Assembly: GCA_001642005.1 (NCBI GenBank)
Contig: LWCA01000093.1
Span: forward strand, 1-56,007
Length of the DNA stretch: 56,007 bases
Origin: Intoshia linei
Taxonomy: Eukaryota > Orthonectida > Rhopaluridae
Direction of reading: 5' to 3'
Both the position numbers and the translations under genes were made by a program. The first letter of the stretch is position 1. The number at the start of each line of letters is the position of its first letter. Below the pieces are notes generated by a model. It did not search any database. It had not been told where the DNA came from and worked only from the letters and a program-made list of their open reading frames with translations. Shown here piece after piece: positions 1 through 14,100 of this stretch.

Positions 1-429
1 ATAAAATTAGCATTATCATCGAATTTTTAGTGCTATAAAATGTCGACTCTAATTTTTATTTATATTGAACTTATCTTTATTATTTTTATTTAGAAATTAT
101 TGTTAATTATGATGAAATTATCAATTTAAGTTTATTGGAATTTCATATTCAAAATTTATAATAAATTTTTTTTTATACGCGTAATATGTATATTGTGTTT
201 GATGTAAATATTTGGATAAAATATATAATAAAAACAAGACGTAAATTTTTGTAAAATAAGCCTTCAGGGTCTTTCGTATTTTAGAGATAATAATTTGAAC
301 ATTTTATATAAACTTTATTGAAAGATAAAATTTTGTTTCTGTCATGTTTTGGTCCTTGAAGATCTTTATTCTACAGCAAAACTTATTATGAATAATTTCA
401 AGACAATTCAGTAATACGATTTAATACAC
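1..429. other. Gene-free stretch
   Basis: AT-rich; no open frame, RNA or repeat recognised. It could be the far side of the gypsy insertion. Confidence 0.4.
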
Positions 430-720
430 AAATATATAGTGAGCGACAACTTGCTTGCTAGGGCACCAAGGCGCGGCTACCCTCCAATTTTGTAAGTGAT
501 ATTAATTTAACTGCAACTCCATCCATTGGGCACCAAAGCGCGGCTACCCAATCCAACTGACTGGTATTTTTAACGAATTTATATGTCGACAAGTTTAATC
601 ACCTTTGGGTAAATTATTTTAACGACTTTTCATGCCGAAAAGTTTAATCACCTTATGGTAAATTATTTTAACGACTTAGGTTGTCGACAAATTTACTGAC
701 ATTTAGGTCCTACAACTCAA
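430..720. repeat. Repeat-rich block downstream of gypsy pol
   Basis: A 22-base GC-rich motif (GGGCACCAA...GCGGCTACCC) occurs at 461-482 and again at 528-549 with one difference. Then a unit of about 49 bp ('taacga...gtcgacaagtttaatcacc...ggtaaattattt') occurs about two and a half times from 571 to 700. On the minus strand this lies after pol, where a 3' untranslated region or LTR would be. No paired LTR is seen in the window. Confidence 0.55.
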
Positions 721-899
721 CTCATATCTATAGCATTAACTAATCTATGCGACTATGTCTGACCATGCTATAATTTTAAATGTCCAAAGCAACCTTCTAA
801 AATCAAAAATTGATTTAGATTTATCAAAATTATTCATTTCAGCTTTTTTCATATTCTTACAGCTCAGCATAATTTTAATAACCATTATTAATCTTTAAA

Positions 900-3290
900 C
901 TCCACCTACCCCTTCATGATGGTACGCACGTGTTTCTGTTTTAACAACTCCCATTTTTTCACACAACTCTTTCAACAATTCCGATTCAAACTGTATTCCC
1001 CTATTAGTGTGAATCCGTTTTGGAACTCCAAATCTTCTTCAAATTAATTCTTCATAAATGATTCGTGCAACTGTTTCAGATGACATATCTACCATAACCA
1101 ACATATATTTCTTTCCATCAAAACTTTCGGGAAATGGCCCGCAATATCCAACTGCCACAGTTCATTCATTTTTGTGGTTACAACTGGTCTCATTTTCATG
1201 TTTTCTATGACCATCCTTATTTTCCATGCAATTAACACAACAACTCACATAAAACCTAATGTCATTAGCAAAACTTGGCCAAAAAAATTTTGACTCAACA
1301 AATCAACTAATTTTACCGTTCCAACATGCATTCCCCGAACACTCATGTAATTCCTGCATTAACTCTAATCTTTTACAAACAAGCACCAATGTCAACAACT
1401 CCTGATCTCTACGATACACAATAATCCCATTTTCTAATCTCAACCTATTTCGAATATTCCAATATACCGAATCAACTTTTGATCCATCCTTTCCTCTACT
1501 CACCTTTTCTACATAAATTTTCATTAAGTTCCAATTAGTATTTTCCAACTCTGCATCCTTAATTTTCAACTCGTTATGCTCACCAATCACAACGTTCAAC
1601 CTTTACAACGCATCAGCACTTAAATTAAATTTCGCAGGTCTGTACTGAATCTCATAATCATACAACTTTAACAACTGATTATGAATTTATCTCAACTTCA
1701 TACTTGAAAGCTGTTTAGAATTTCTCAAAATCAACAGATTATGATAGGTAATTATCACAAATTTCCTCCCATACAAATATCTGTGATATTTTATTACAGC
1801 CCCGACTATAACCAATAATTCCTTATCTACAACTCCATAATTTAACTGATATTTATTCAACTTCTTACTAGAATATCCAACTACCTTACTGTCTTGCATC
1901 AATGTTGCACTCAACCCAATATTTCAATCATCAGTTTCCAACGTAAAGGTTTTATTCCAATCAACATGAACCAACTGATCAGCTTTACATAACGCAACGT
2001 TAATTTTTTCAAAAGTCAATTAATATTTTTTAGACCAATAAAACTATACACCTTACACGTCAACTTAACTAAAGGCTCCATTATATTAGGTAACCCTTGA
2101 ACAAATTTCCTATAATAGGAACAAAATCCACCAAAACTTCTCATTATTTCACAGAATCTGGAATCCTCCATTCCTTAAGCACCTTAAACTTATTTGGATC
2201 TGTTTTAACCTCAACTGAATCAATTATATGATCTAACACATTAATCGATTTCAACCCAATTTGACATTTTGCCGGGTTACAGTCAACCCATGACTTCTCA
2301 AATTTTGCAAAACAACTTTAACGGCCTTAACATAATCAACTTCGGATTTAGAAAAAATTATTATATCGTCTAAATAAGCTACTACACATGATAAACCCGC
2401 CAAAACCGTATCATTCAACCTTTGACAGGGGGCAGGCCCGTTATTCAATACAAACGGCAACACCTTAAATTGAAACAACTTATTACTCAACTTTAATGCA
2501 TTCGTTGCAAATACAGTCAACGACCTATGCTCTTTCTTCAACATTACTTGCCAAAACCCCTTTGACAAATCTAATGTACTAAACACCGAACCACCTTTCA
2601 ACAAATCAAACATCTTTTCTGGATTTAGAGTAGGATAAGATTCAACTTTAGTCAACTCTCTAAAATCAACTACAAATCTATTTATACCATCCTTTTTAGG
2701 TACCAAAAAACATGGCGACCTCCAACTACTATAAGATGGCTCAATAACACCCAACCTCAACATTGCTTCTAAATGTTATTTCAACTTTACTGTTAAATTC
2801 CCAGATGCCCCAAAAACGGGCCCTTTAATAGGATTTACCCCATCTCTCAACGTAATACTTTGTTTCAATAACGTAGTTCTACCTGAAGTTTCAGAAAAAA
2901 CACCTGGAAATTGTTTAATTAATTTATGAAAATTAAAATCCAATATCCCCAATTTATCACCTATTTTACCAAATTTGCGACTTTCATGGATTGTAGTTAA
3001 TTGCAGTTTACAACATATCTTGTTCCAACTCTTCAACAATATCAACAACTTCTTCTTTACTCAACACACTGTCCTTCAGATTAACCAAACTATTAGACAT
3101 AACCCTTTTCTCATCTGAATCACCCCTAACTATACCAAAATACCCACTTCCACTTGAATTCAACTCACCCGATTTCTCAAGATTGAAATTCAACGAATCT
3201 ATATCTACAATCTATAAACACACAAAATTTTTTTAAAAAATCACAACCCAACAACAATTTTATTTGAAAATTAAATTTAACTTCATGTAA
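900..3290 (-). pseudogene. Decayed Ty3/gypsy retrotransposon pol
   Basis: Read on the minus strand from 3290 down. End of the aspartic protease (LLLGCDF near 3230), connection (about 3048-2776), reverse transcriptase (2763-2251: LGVIEPSYSSWRSPCFLVPK, FVVDFRELTKV, FSTLDLSKGFWQV, and the catalytic YLDDI), RNase H (1914-1687: VVGYSSKKLNKYQLNYGVVD, KELLVIV, YHRYLYGRKF), and the integrase zinc-binding part (1599-1303). A shredded integrase core follows towards 900. Several frameshifts and stops separate the blocks, so the copy is dead. No gag recognised. Confidence 0.85.
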
Positions 3291-3798
3291 TGATTGTAAA
3301 TGCATGTTAACATAATTAAATATTCATTATCATTATGGCGCATGATTTAAACGATATTAATTACGATACTCTATTTACTATATACGAATTTTAACAAAAA
3401 AAAGTACTGATGGATACAGGTGGCGCTCTCGAAAACCATGCACAAAGGAAATGTCCAAATTAAATAACTTATATAGTCTTAAATTAATTAATATTAATTA
3501 AATTTTAATGTTATTCTTAAGATTTTATTGTTATAATTTTTATCAACATTCAGTGTAAAATATTTAAGTTACTATTGTTAGTGTAAAGAAGTCGATTATT
3601 CGAGTAGGTGTTTAATTATACAATGATAATTTAAAATAATAATTAAGATTCTTGGACAGTATAGTAACATATAGTATCAATATATATATTGTAAATAGTC
3701 AATATCTATGGATATTTACTACATCTCCATATTTCAGTGAAATGTGGGGCGAAAAAAATTTTTTTCATCAATGTGAGGATTATCGGACAGGCGGATAT

Positions 3799-4287
3799 TT
3801 AGCTAAAACAAAGGTCGAGTATATACTCGTAGTGCATTTGACACTGCTCGTTTAAACACGGTTCCATGTCACAATCAAGTGACTTTAATTTTTTTATTAT
3901 GTCAATAGTTGAAGAAATATAATTGTTGAGATTCATTTGCATTAAAATGTACGCATTATCGGTTGGTTTGTTAGAACGAACCTGGTTAATTGTATCATAA
4001 TTTGAGAAATGTGGTGGAGGCTTACGAACCCTGTTTTGATCGCTTTGTGGTTTGTATAATTTTTTTTCCTTTGATTTAATTGGTTTGTTAAAAATATAAT
4101 TGTCAGTGTGGTAACTTTTACTCTTCTGGACACGTTTATCGTAGTTATGTTTTATTCGAGCCATGTAATTACGATTGTGGGATTCAACCTTTTTTTTGAA
4201 TACGTCTTCATTGTCAATGTTATTGGATTTATATATCATACCGAAAGGTTTAGCTGATGTACGTCCATAAATTAATTCAATATGCAT
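3799..4287 (-). pseudogene. Possible retroelement integrase C-terminal fragment
   Basis: 162-codon open frame starting MHIELIYGRTSAKPFG, similar to the '.PFEL.YGR.....' segment of gypsy-type integrases, then a basic, Tyr/His-rich stretch (NYMARIKHNYDKRVQKSKSY), as in '...A...YD.R....'. The rest is unlike known domains. Probably a piece of another retroelement; its open state may be chance or recent. Confidence 0.45.
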
Positions 4288-4429
4288 CTCATTATCTCAA
4301 TATGCAATCATAATGCTATTGAAGTTACTGCTAGTACTTAATATCATTATCTCGTTGCTGAATGTTCAATGCTGAAAAACTTCATGTTTATGAGTTATAC
4401 ACCCTATTACGCTAGTATTAATTATTATA

Positions 4430-4612
4430 CTATTATTAATTTTTTTTTAAAAAATTCTAAGAAATATGCTATTAATTCGGTATAAATATTTAATATGAAG
4501 TTTTCAAATAGCTAGTAGAATAAACTTGTACTCGAGTTATTGTTAAATTTAATGGATTTAATAACGAGTGTACTTAATAGCGAGTGTACTTATAAACGAG
4601 AAACTCCTGTAC
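4430..4612. repeat. Tigger-like element end upstream of the dynein gene
   Basis: Reverse complement of 12480-12660. Shared blocks: 'ttttttaaaaaattctaag', 'ggtataaatatttaatatgaa', 'tagctagtagaataaacttg'. It ends in 'taaacgagaaactcctgta', the terminal repeat with one change. It ends about 237 bp before the dynein ATG, so it may lie in or next to the promoter. Confidence 0.7.
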
Positions 4613-4848
4613 TCATTATTTATCAAATAATTTAAATTAGTCAACATTTTCAATTAACTTTTTCGCACCAGCTACTGTTTCTACAAATAAACATACTGAA
4701 AAGACATTATTTTGTAAATTACAAAATATTATCTTTAAACAAAACATAGTTACGGAAAATACCGATACATTAAAATTCGCTACAAATTCAAAATATTGCT
4801 TAGATTTACTAATATACAAATATAGAAATTTACAGATAACAAAAATAT

Positions 4849-5149
4849 ATGGAAAGCCAAGAAAGAATAGAGTGGTTTGCTAAAAGGGCCCAACTGTCCT
4901 TAAGTTTATCAGTTGACCAAAAAAAGATGTTACTACACGATACTCATTATAGACAAATCATTAACAATTTTTTTACAATTCCAGATAAAACATTACTACG
5001 TGTTTCAATAAAAAATAAATTGAGTAATCTACAAAATCATTGGAATGATGAAATTTACTTGTCAAATAACATTCCAACTAGAATTGATGGGAAAACGTTG
5101 TTTTTAATAAAAACTAATGATTTAGCAAATGCTAATTTGGACAATATTG
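4849..5149 (+). CDS. DNAH10: Dynein exon 1: N-terminal start
   Basis: The ATG at 4849 follows an in-frame stop at 4837-4839. The first residues (MESQERIEWFAKRAQLSLSL) resemble the short N-terminal block shared by several axonemal heavy chains: an acidic residue, RIEW, then a helix and a short beta segment. The donor gtaata at 5150 leaves phase 1, which exon 2 completes as GAC. The 60-90 bases before the ATG show no clear core promoter. Confidence 0.85.
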
Positions 5150-8100
5150 GTAATAATATAATTTAAGGATCTTCACTACGTGGCAACGTAATGAACAGAC
5201 GGTCTTACATAATCGATAGTTCTCTTTGAGAGGTTGTCTGTAAATTTTTCGTAAAATAGGTCTGTTATTCCAAATTATGCATATAAAAAAATTAATATTT
5301 CAATATTTTAACCATTTTAATGTCAAATTTAACCTGTCCAATTCGGATATGTTAAAAAGTGAATTGAGCTATGTTGTTGGCTTATTTTATACTACTTTTT
5401 ATTATATTACTATATTACTTTATTATAATAAAAAATTTTTAACGGCCTAAGGTGAGTTACAAGAGTATGTGCGGAGATTGAAATGGGTACCTAAGGGTAG
5501 TAGTAGCGCATATACTTGGGGTGCAGGAGAGACGAAATGGGCCCATAAAATATTTTAATTTCTATATTAACATTGTGACAAATTCAAAAATTTTCTAAGA
5601 CCCATTGTTTCAGTTTTATATATATAATGATAATTTATCGTTAATGTTAAGTATTAATTTTTATGCTAGTAACATGAGTTTAAGTTAAATTATCGGACTT
5701 AAAGTTGTTCATAAGCGCAAGGGAACTTGCCCAAAATATCGATTTTGATGAACAACTCAACAGTTGAATGTTCAATATTGAAAACTTTAGTAGAATGAAA
5801 ACTAGAATATATATTATTATTATTATAGATAGAATATTTAATAAACATATAAAAATTCCAATTTAAATACATTATATGCTTTTAACCCCTAATAATCATT
5901 TCCTTCTCCTGGCTGAAAACCCTAGATCAGCCACTGAAGGGTAGGTTATATTTTAATGACTTTATTGTTTAGACAAAGATTTGCTAACATTTGAAGTCGA
6001 TGATAATGCCTTTAAGACAATTTTAAACATATTAAAACACATATATTTACCTCTACAAAGCAATAAATACATTACTAATGATGGAGTAGACTCATCTCGT
6101 TCAATATCTATACACGATAACGCTACAATTATTGAATTACTGCATAAAATTATTGTCAACATTCAGCTCAGTATTGCCGATTTTGAGGTTATTTAAATTC
6201 AAATATATATTTATGATATATTTATACATATGTATATTAAGGTGTCCCACTAATTAAAACATTGAAAAGTATATTTCAGTATCGTAATTATTGGTGATTC
6301 TAAGAGAGTTTCGCGAATATTAGTGCACAATTTTGCAATTTAACTGGCCGACAAAGGTTCACTTTTTTTAAGAAAATGTTTTAAATTTATGTTTATTTTT
6401 AAATAATTTTATTATTTTTGTTAACTTAAAAGCCTTTTACACACACAAAACTGAACCAATTTTGATTTTTTTTATAGATCGCAGATATACAAGCGAGCTC
6501 TAATATATTAAAAAAAATGGTTGAATATTAAAAAAATTCATTGAATATTAAATATTTTTAAATTTTTATAAAATTTTTAACATTTAATTGTTTTTTCGTA
6601 AATTTGTAGACCCATCTGTGTAATCCGTAAAACCACACTCAAAGAAAATAGGATAGTTTTTATTTACGGGTATTATTTTGATGGATTTAATTGAATTGAT
6701 TGTATACATAGAGTTTAGTACTATGAAACTGGGATTTTACTCCAAATTTAAACAGATAATAATATGATATAAACCCAATACAGGGTTTTTTGTTTTTTTA
6801 AATTAAATTCAATTAAAATTATTTTACTGTAGGATAAAATAACGGTAGTTAGTCCATCGATGGAGTCATTGGAACAACTTGCATATAGTGATCAAGGTTC
6901 AGAATTTGCTTCTTCAATAATGGAAAATATTGTATTACATTGGTTAAAAGTTATAAAGGTAATAATCAAGTAAATGGTTATAATAAAATTTAGAAATTAT
7001 TGATAAAGACAGATGTATTTGAATATGCTAAAGAAAAAAACAAAACTGCTGATATTTTAGATGAAATTCATGTATGGCAAATGTATCACGAGTCTTTATT
7101 AACTATAAAAAATCAACTTGATACCGTTTCATCCCATGAAATTATTGACAAATTATCTGAAAGTAAAAGTGCTTGCATATCACATCTCAATAGATATCTA
7201 ATTGAAATTGAACGGGTAATATATACCTCAAAAAATGTAATGCATACTGAAAATAGATGTTAATTCGACCTTAATAGAGGTGGCCACAGCCAGATGTTAG
7301 TAATAGGGTGTTAAACTAGTTAAAAAAAAGTATTTTTGCCACATGAGTTCATTTTTTATTCTCTAGAAGTATATAAAATCTCAGACTTCAATTGTTAACG
7401 TAACCCTCGCGCAAAACCATAAAAAGTTAGGAATTATTAAAAAATATTTACAAAAAATAAACCTCCAATTTGAGTAAAATTCCTAGTACAGTGGAATCCG
7501 CTTATAAGAGACACCGGTTATAAGCTAAGTTAAGCTAAGTTATAAGCACGGGACAAAAAGCTAGAAACGGAATTAATCGTTTGTTTTGTATATAAATCAC
7601 AGATCGATATAAGAGACAAAAGTCCGCTTATAGTAAACAGTATATAACAGTATACAAAAGTGAGTTAAAATTTTACAGCCAAATAAATATTTTTATAATT
7701 GTGCGTTTTTATGAAGAATTGTTATCGTAATATAGAATAGTTACACTAAAAATTGATATAGAATATACAGTGAAATCCGGTTATAAGAGACAAATTGCTT
7801 GGTCCCGATGCGTCTCTTATAAGCGGATTCCACTGTATTACATGACAGATATTCGTGTTATAAAATGTGGCATAGATGCAGCTAAACACGATTAAAATAT
7901 ACAAAATTTTTTAATTTTTATTAAGAAACGAAGCAAGAATTTAAGTTTTTGTATAAAACTATAAAATTAATAAACTAAAATTCGGCTATTTTAATGAATT
8001 AATTGTCCGACGCAATGTTGTTACTGACTTTATTCAAAATTGGTCGTTTAAATTGTGATCTGCATTCAAAAATACACCCACCTACACATCTGACTTTCAA

Positions 8101-11100
8101 ATTGTGATAATTTAAAAAAATCTGACACCCTCATGATTAGGGTCTAATGCAGTATTTCTTAAAATTTTTTAAGAAATTATAAATACCAACTATGATGTTT
8201 TCACCTATAGTTTTTTTAATATAATATATTTTTTGACAGCCTGAATCGAAGAATGGTATATGAACTCATATATTATTACTCGAAGTATGTAACCACATCA
8301 AACTAATCAAAATCTCGCCATTCCAGGGCTGCGGAAAAATGAGTAGTGATTGTAACTTACCCATTTTATTAAAGTAATTTTTTTATTTTTTTAGAAGATT
8401 GTTGATAAAAGGCAAATGTGCGAGGGTTATTCTTAACGAAATTAAAAATTTTTTTTACTATTTATGTTTGACATACGAAAAATAAATAATTATAATTTAA
8501 AATTTAGATAATTATGAATTCCGAAGACGTATTGAAATTTTTGCATGTTACGAAGAAATTATTTGAGAAATTTAATTCAAATCTTTCATTCAATCAGTTA
8601 TTTGAAATACTTAATCCAATTTTAAGATTAATAGCTAAAATGTGGACATACTCAGTGTAATTGATAATTTAAGGAATATCATTTCCCTGGCTGCTACTTA
8701 TAAAGGCATAGAACCTTAATCATTATTTCAATTTTTAACTAAATTAACATATTAATTAATTTATCATAAAATGCGATCTAAAATTCTTGAATGCTTTGAG
8801 GGTTAGAATTAGGGTATCACACGAATTTAAAAATCAAAGGGAAATTAGTGCGAATCTAGTGTTTTTTCATGTGAAATAACACAGTTTAGAATGGGCTGTT
8901 GGAAAAATGAAGATTCAAGTGGGATTGATCATTTTAAATGCTCTTGTGGAAGTGATGGAGTAATAACTCACGTGTTGAAAAAATAATTCTAGATTAAGTT
9001 TTTCCTTAATAAGAAATCGACTATATCCGGAAAATTAAACTAAAAGTACTGAATATATATCATCACATTGAAAATAAAAAAATAGGTTCATACAATTTTA
9101 TTTTTCTGGAATTTATGCTATTTATGACAATTTTTAAAATTAGAATGTTTTTACTTTATTTTTAATATTGTACACACATTCTGTCTAATAAATTAAAAAA
9201 ATGGGATAGCAATTTTTTTTAAAATTTTTTACGAAAATGTTAACCAAAAAAAATTAAAATGGAATGATTCACTTTAAATTAAAAATTAATGTGATATGAT
9301 GGTTCCACCTGAAACAAGTTTGGGATCCACTCTTTTAAAAGATTGATAATAGTGAATAGTAGGATTACGTTAGATTTTCAAGTTAATTTATTTTTTTAGT
9401 ATAATAAAATTTTTTGTGCCCTCGGCAAAGCTAGATGATGTTTGTACGTAGTACATAACAGTCAGCGTAGTGTATCTATAATTAACGAAATCAGCACTTT
9501 ATAAATATGTTTCAGATGAATTTTACAAATATTTAAGGAATTGTAATAAATCTAAAAATGATAATAACAAAGTTGTATTACTTTTATTAATTCGTTGTTG
9601 TAGTTTTAATTAAAATTTTAAACAAAATGTATTGAAAATAACAATTTGAGAATCAAAAATTGCGAAGGAATGAATTTTATAGATTTCCACCCATATTTAT
9701 TTATTGTAAATGTGTAGAGGTTCGATGCACAATTTTTTTGAAATTATATGATCAATATTTAAATTTTCATTTTAATCGAAATATTTGCAAAATAATGTTT
9801 GAAAATATATGAAAATTATTTTTAACGTCATACATTTACAACTTTAAATTCTACATTTTAAATTCATAGCACGCATTTATTTTCTATTCGCAATTTGCAT
9901 CAAATATATAAATTAAATTTTAAATTTGTAAATAATTTATTTTGCATCTTAGTTAAATTTAATTATAATTCATTAATATGACACTTATCACGCTTATTTG
10001 ATATTCGATAAAGCAATTTATTCGATATTACAATTTTTCATTTTAAAATCGTTTGACCATAAAGAGGTTTCACTGTATAAAATTTATGAAATTTATATAA
10101 AAAAAATGGGAATAGACTTGTTATCAGAAAATTTGGGTATAAATCGTCAGTTCTCCTGCATCATATTAACGTAATTAATGTATTTTTTTAGTGAAATTAG
10201 TTGATTGATTTTTTAATTATTTATTATTAATTATTATAAAATTTTACTTACATATATTTATTATATTTTTGTATTATATAGGTATTATCATGAAAATGCA
10301 AATGTTCTGTTACAATTGTTTGCGAATCAAGTTACATTAGTAGCATACGATAAAATTAACATGAATTTTCTGGAAAATCCACAGAGTGTAATGATATAAA
10401 TTATATGTAGTTATCATTAATTCAACCAGTGTAAGCATGGTGAAACAGGGAATCCGCTATCCTAGAGGTGTTAAACCTCTTTTAGGAGAGAACAACGAAG
10501 TTTTTGCAAATTAAAATTCCCAAAATAAAGTTAAGATTATATTAATAATAATTTGACACAGTAAAGCATTTGTAAAGTAGTTACGTAAAAACAGCCACTA
10601 GCTTTTACGACGCGATTTATTAATTTTAAGACTGAATTTTTTAATGAATTATAGAAAATGCGGGTTTAATCCAATAATAGTTAAAACCCTAAAACATTGC
10701 CATATATAACGTAATATAACATCATAATATAAGTTATTACAGTGTTATGCACTGATATACGAGCTATTGTGCACTGATATAAATACTATTGTGCATTCAT
10801 ATACTATAAGACCATGAAGTTTGAAATTGATCTATACTGAATGGGGATTTTAGGATTTAATAAAAATCTGAAAAATATTAATACAAAAAAATTAATCCAA
10901 AAATTTTTTATTACATTCTGTATTCAGTATTATTATCACACACTACATTCAGTACAATTGAATTTCAAACTTCAGGGTTCTACAAATTTAATAAATCGCG
11001 TATAAACTTTAAAATTAAAAAAAAAAAAATTTAATTTTTTATAAAATTGATCAATCTTATTTTCACTGTTTATTAGTTCTATTAACTAAATTCACAAAAG

Positions 11101-14100
11101 TAGCCAAATTTAAATATAATACAAATTCTTTCGAACAAGATCATGTATTTGAAATGTCATAATTGTTAGAAAAAGACACTTCTATCCTATAAATTCTGTT
11201 TTTTATGAATTTTTGGGTAAAATAGGGTTTTATTGAGAAATATTTTGAGTATTGACAGATATTGAGAAACTCAATGGTTTTTTTGAGAGTTAGAAAATTT
11301 TAAGCACATCATCTTGTTCACAATACAAAGTTTTATCTTTTCCCCTTGGCTACTTTTGCATTGTTTAAAAAAAGTGTTTTAGGACACACCTTAATATATA
11401 TATATCATGTAAGTAATGGATGATTTCTGTGAAGAAGAGAATTTCTATTTTATATGAGTTTATATTTAGACTTGGAATAACGTTCAAATGGCTTTAAGTC
11501 TGTGTGCACGATTTCGTGGAAATTATTTAGGTAAATTTTATTAAATTATTAAATTTCACAATAGATAAAAATTTTGAAAACTTTGTGAAATTAACTACAA
11601 TCGTATTACATTTTTTTTTGCTTTTATATGTTCTAACTTTATTTAATTAGTATTTATATTTAACGGACACTAACTAATAAATATCCAGAAAATAGTAGTA
11701 CTAAAGTAAAGTGGCCAGCAAAATACGTATTATTACTTTTAGTTTATTTGGAATAAATTTTAAGCCGAAAATTTTTATTCGTCATCATTAATAAGTAATT
11801 TTGACTTTACATTTAACACCAAATAAACTAAAATTGATAGTACGTATTTTTCTGGACACTTTAACTAAAGTAGTAATTTTATTATTTATTACTTGAAAAT
11901 AAAATGAAAAATAAACGTAATTGAAAACTTTAATAAAAAATTGAGTAAATGAATAACGTAAAAGATAAATGTAGATAGAGATTAATTAAAATAAAATAAA
12001 ATTTTAATGTAATTTTAAAGTTATTTAAATGCAAGATTTAGTATTTGTCGTTAGATTCAATTTTTAAAAATTATAATTCCATTTATAACTTTATTAAATA
12101 CGACTTTTAGAATTTATTACTACTTTTGTTTAGATATCAAGTAAAAAGTAGTACTTCTGGTCGCACTATATTAGTACAGTAGGCGCTATTCATAACAACA
12201 CTTTCCATTACAACATCATTCTAGTACAAAACGTTGAAAAATGATGTTCATTTGTTACATTTTCTATAATAAATGTATAGAAAATCACTTCATCCAATTG
12301 AAATGACTTGTACAACAATTAACTCCTCCTTTAAGTTAATTGTCCAGAAAAATACGTATTATCACTTGTAGTTTATTTGGAATAAATTTTGATCCGAAAA
12401 TGTTTATTCGTCATCATGGATAAGTAGTTTTGGCTTCATATTTAACACCAAATAAATTAAAATCGATAGTACAGTAGTTTCTTGTTTATAAATACAATCG
12501 CTATTAAATACACTAGTTATTAAATACAAGAATGTTTCGAATACAAGTTTATTCTACTAGCTATTTCAAAATTTCATATTAAATATTTATACTGAATTAA
12601 TATCATGTTTCTTAGAATTTTTTAAAAAAAAATTAATTATTTGATTTAGTTATTATATTGACAGTGAAAACTAAAATTAATATTTAACGTTTAATTATTT
12701 TTATAACATAAATTGAATATAAGTATAATTATATTGTATAACATTAAAAATATTATATACAAAACCGAAGACTAAAAATAATAACTTAAATATTATACAT
12801 TGAATGTTGATAATGATGTTGATAATTATAACAATAAAAATGTTGAGAATAAGATTAATATTTAATTTTTATTAATTAATTTGCATTTAAGACTATATAA
12901 GTTATTATAATCTGATTTCATTTTATGTTTTTGGGTATATGCGATTAGTTTATCTACAGAAATTAGCATATCTTGCCTCTCATCCTCGGATGGTTCCGCA
13001 TCGTCCGTATATAAAATTTGAAAATCATTCATAAGTACAGAATCATCAACGTCCATAGATTGTTCTTCCCAACTAATAATAATATTTAATAGACGATCTT
13101 TTGAGCTTTTATTTCCGGGTATAGATTTTTCTGATCCATGAGTTAACGTAAATTTCGGAGATTTTTTATAAAATACTGCCGACTCGTCTGAATTGTAAAT
13201 TTGTTCCATAAAATACTTTTTTTCGGCAATTATATTATTAAACTTTTCAATGAAGCCAGCAACACCTTCACTATCAGCGGAAAAACGTTTACCTGTCATT
13301 TTACGGGTCGAAATTGAAAATCTTTTCTTAAATTTTGACAACCAACGGAATGATTTACCATCTTCAATTTCGTATATAATTTTTAACTTACAGTTGTTAG
13401 TAATTGTTAGTGTAGTAATATATCGCTACCATACTAATCAAGATTCGAATATATACTTTTGATATAACTCACTTGTGATGTCTAACTGGCAGAGTGGTTA
13501 TAGTCATATAATTGTAATCTGCGTGGCTAAGTTCGAATCGAGATTTAGACATCTTTTTATTTAAGATGAACTTATCAGAGCTCTTATCTGCCAATCGTTA
13601 CCGTTAGTAATTGTTAGTAAATAAATTTAAGGCAATTCTTCGTGTTATGCACATAATTTAAAATGAAAATAAGCAGACTTTGAGTAATAATTTAATTTAT
13701 TTTAATTTGGAGCCATTATTTCACTCAGCAACAATTTCAAAATTGATGTTTCATTGCTGTATTTAATAACGAGAAACTACTGTACGTATTTTTTCTGGGC
13801 ACTTTATATAAGAGACAAATCATCGGTAACGCATCTATTTTTAAGTAACTAAAATATATTTTTTACTGTTTAAATTGTATTGTGCATTGTTGACTTTTTA
13901 AAATAAAATTAAATATTATTTATATTATTGAAATGAAGCGAAAGTTAATTTATTTAATAACCAAATTACTAATTAATTACAAATATCACAATATTAACGT
14001 TTAAATTATCGTATAATAACATTTTCCATTACAACACCAACAAAATGTTGTAATGAATAGCATCTACCAGGGATTGAAGTTAGTTGGCAAAAATTATTAA

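Larger units (their letters stand above)
12472..13782 (-). mobile_element. Tigger/pogo-like element, internally deleted
   Basis: Terminal inverted repeats CAGTAGTTTC at 12472 and GAAACTACTG ending at 13782, continuing as 'tTATTAAATAC'-type sequence, with TA duplicated at 12470-12471 and 13783-13784. It carries a shortened transposase on the minus strand. The 12480-12660 end is repeated in inverse orientation at 4430-4612. At 1,311 bp it is well short of a full Tigger. Confidence 0.8.
12331..13808. mobile_element. Mariner-type MITE split by a Tigger-like insertion
   Basis: The left part (ttgtccagaaaaatacg ... aaatcgatag) ends at the TA at 12470. The right part resumes after 13782 with cgtattttttctgggcacttt. 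Together they match the intact copy at 11708-11873, so the 1.3 kb element was inserted at a TA inside it. Confidence 0.7.

Noticed and set aside
3652-3855. 67-codon plus-strand frame
   Set aside because: Overlaps the antisense retroelement fragment, with no family features.
12862-13341. Tigger-type frame as a domesticated host gene
   Set aside because: It lies within intact TIRs with TA duplication and lacks the catalytic core by internal deletion, so a non-autonomous transposon explains it better.
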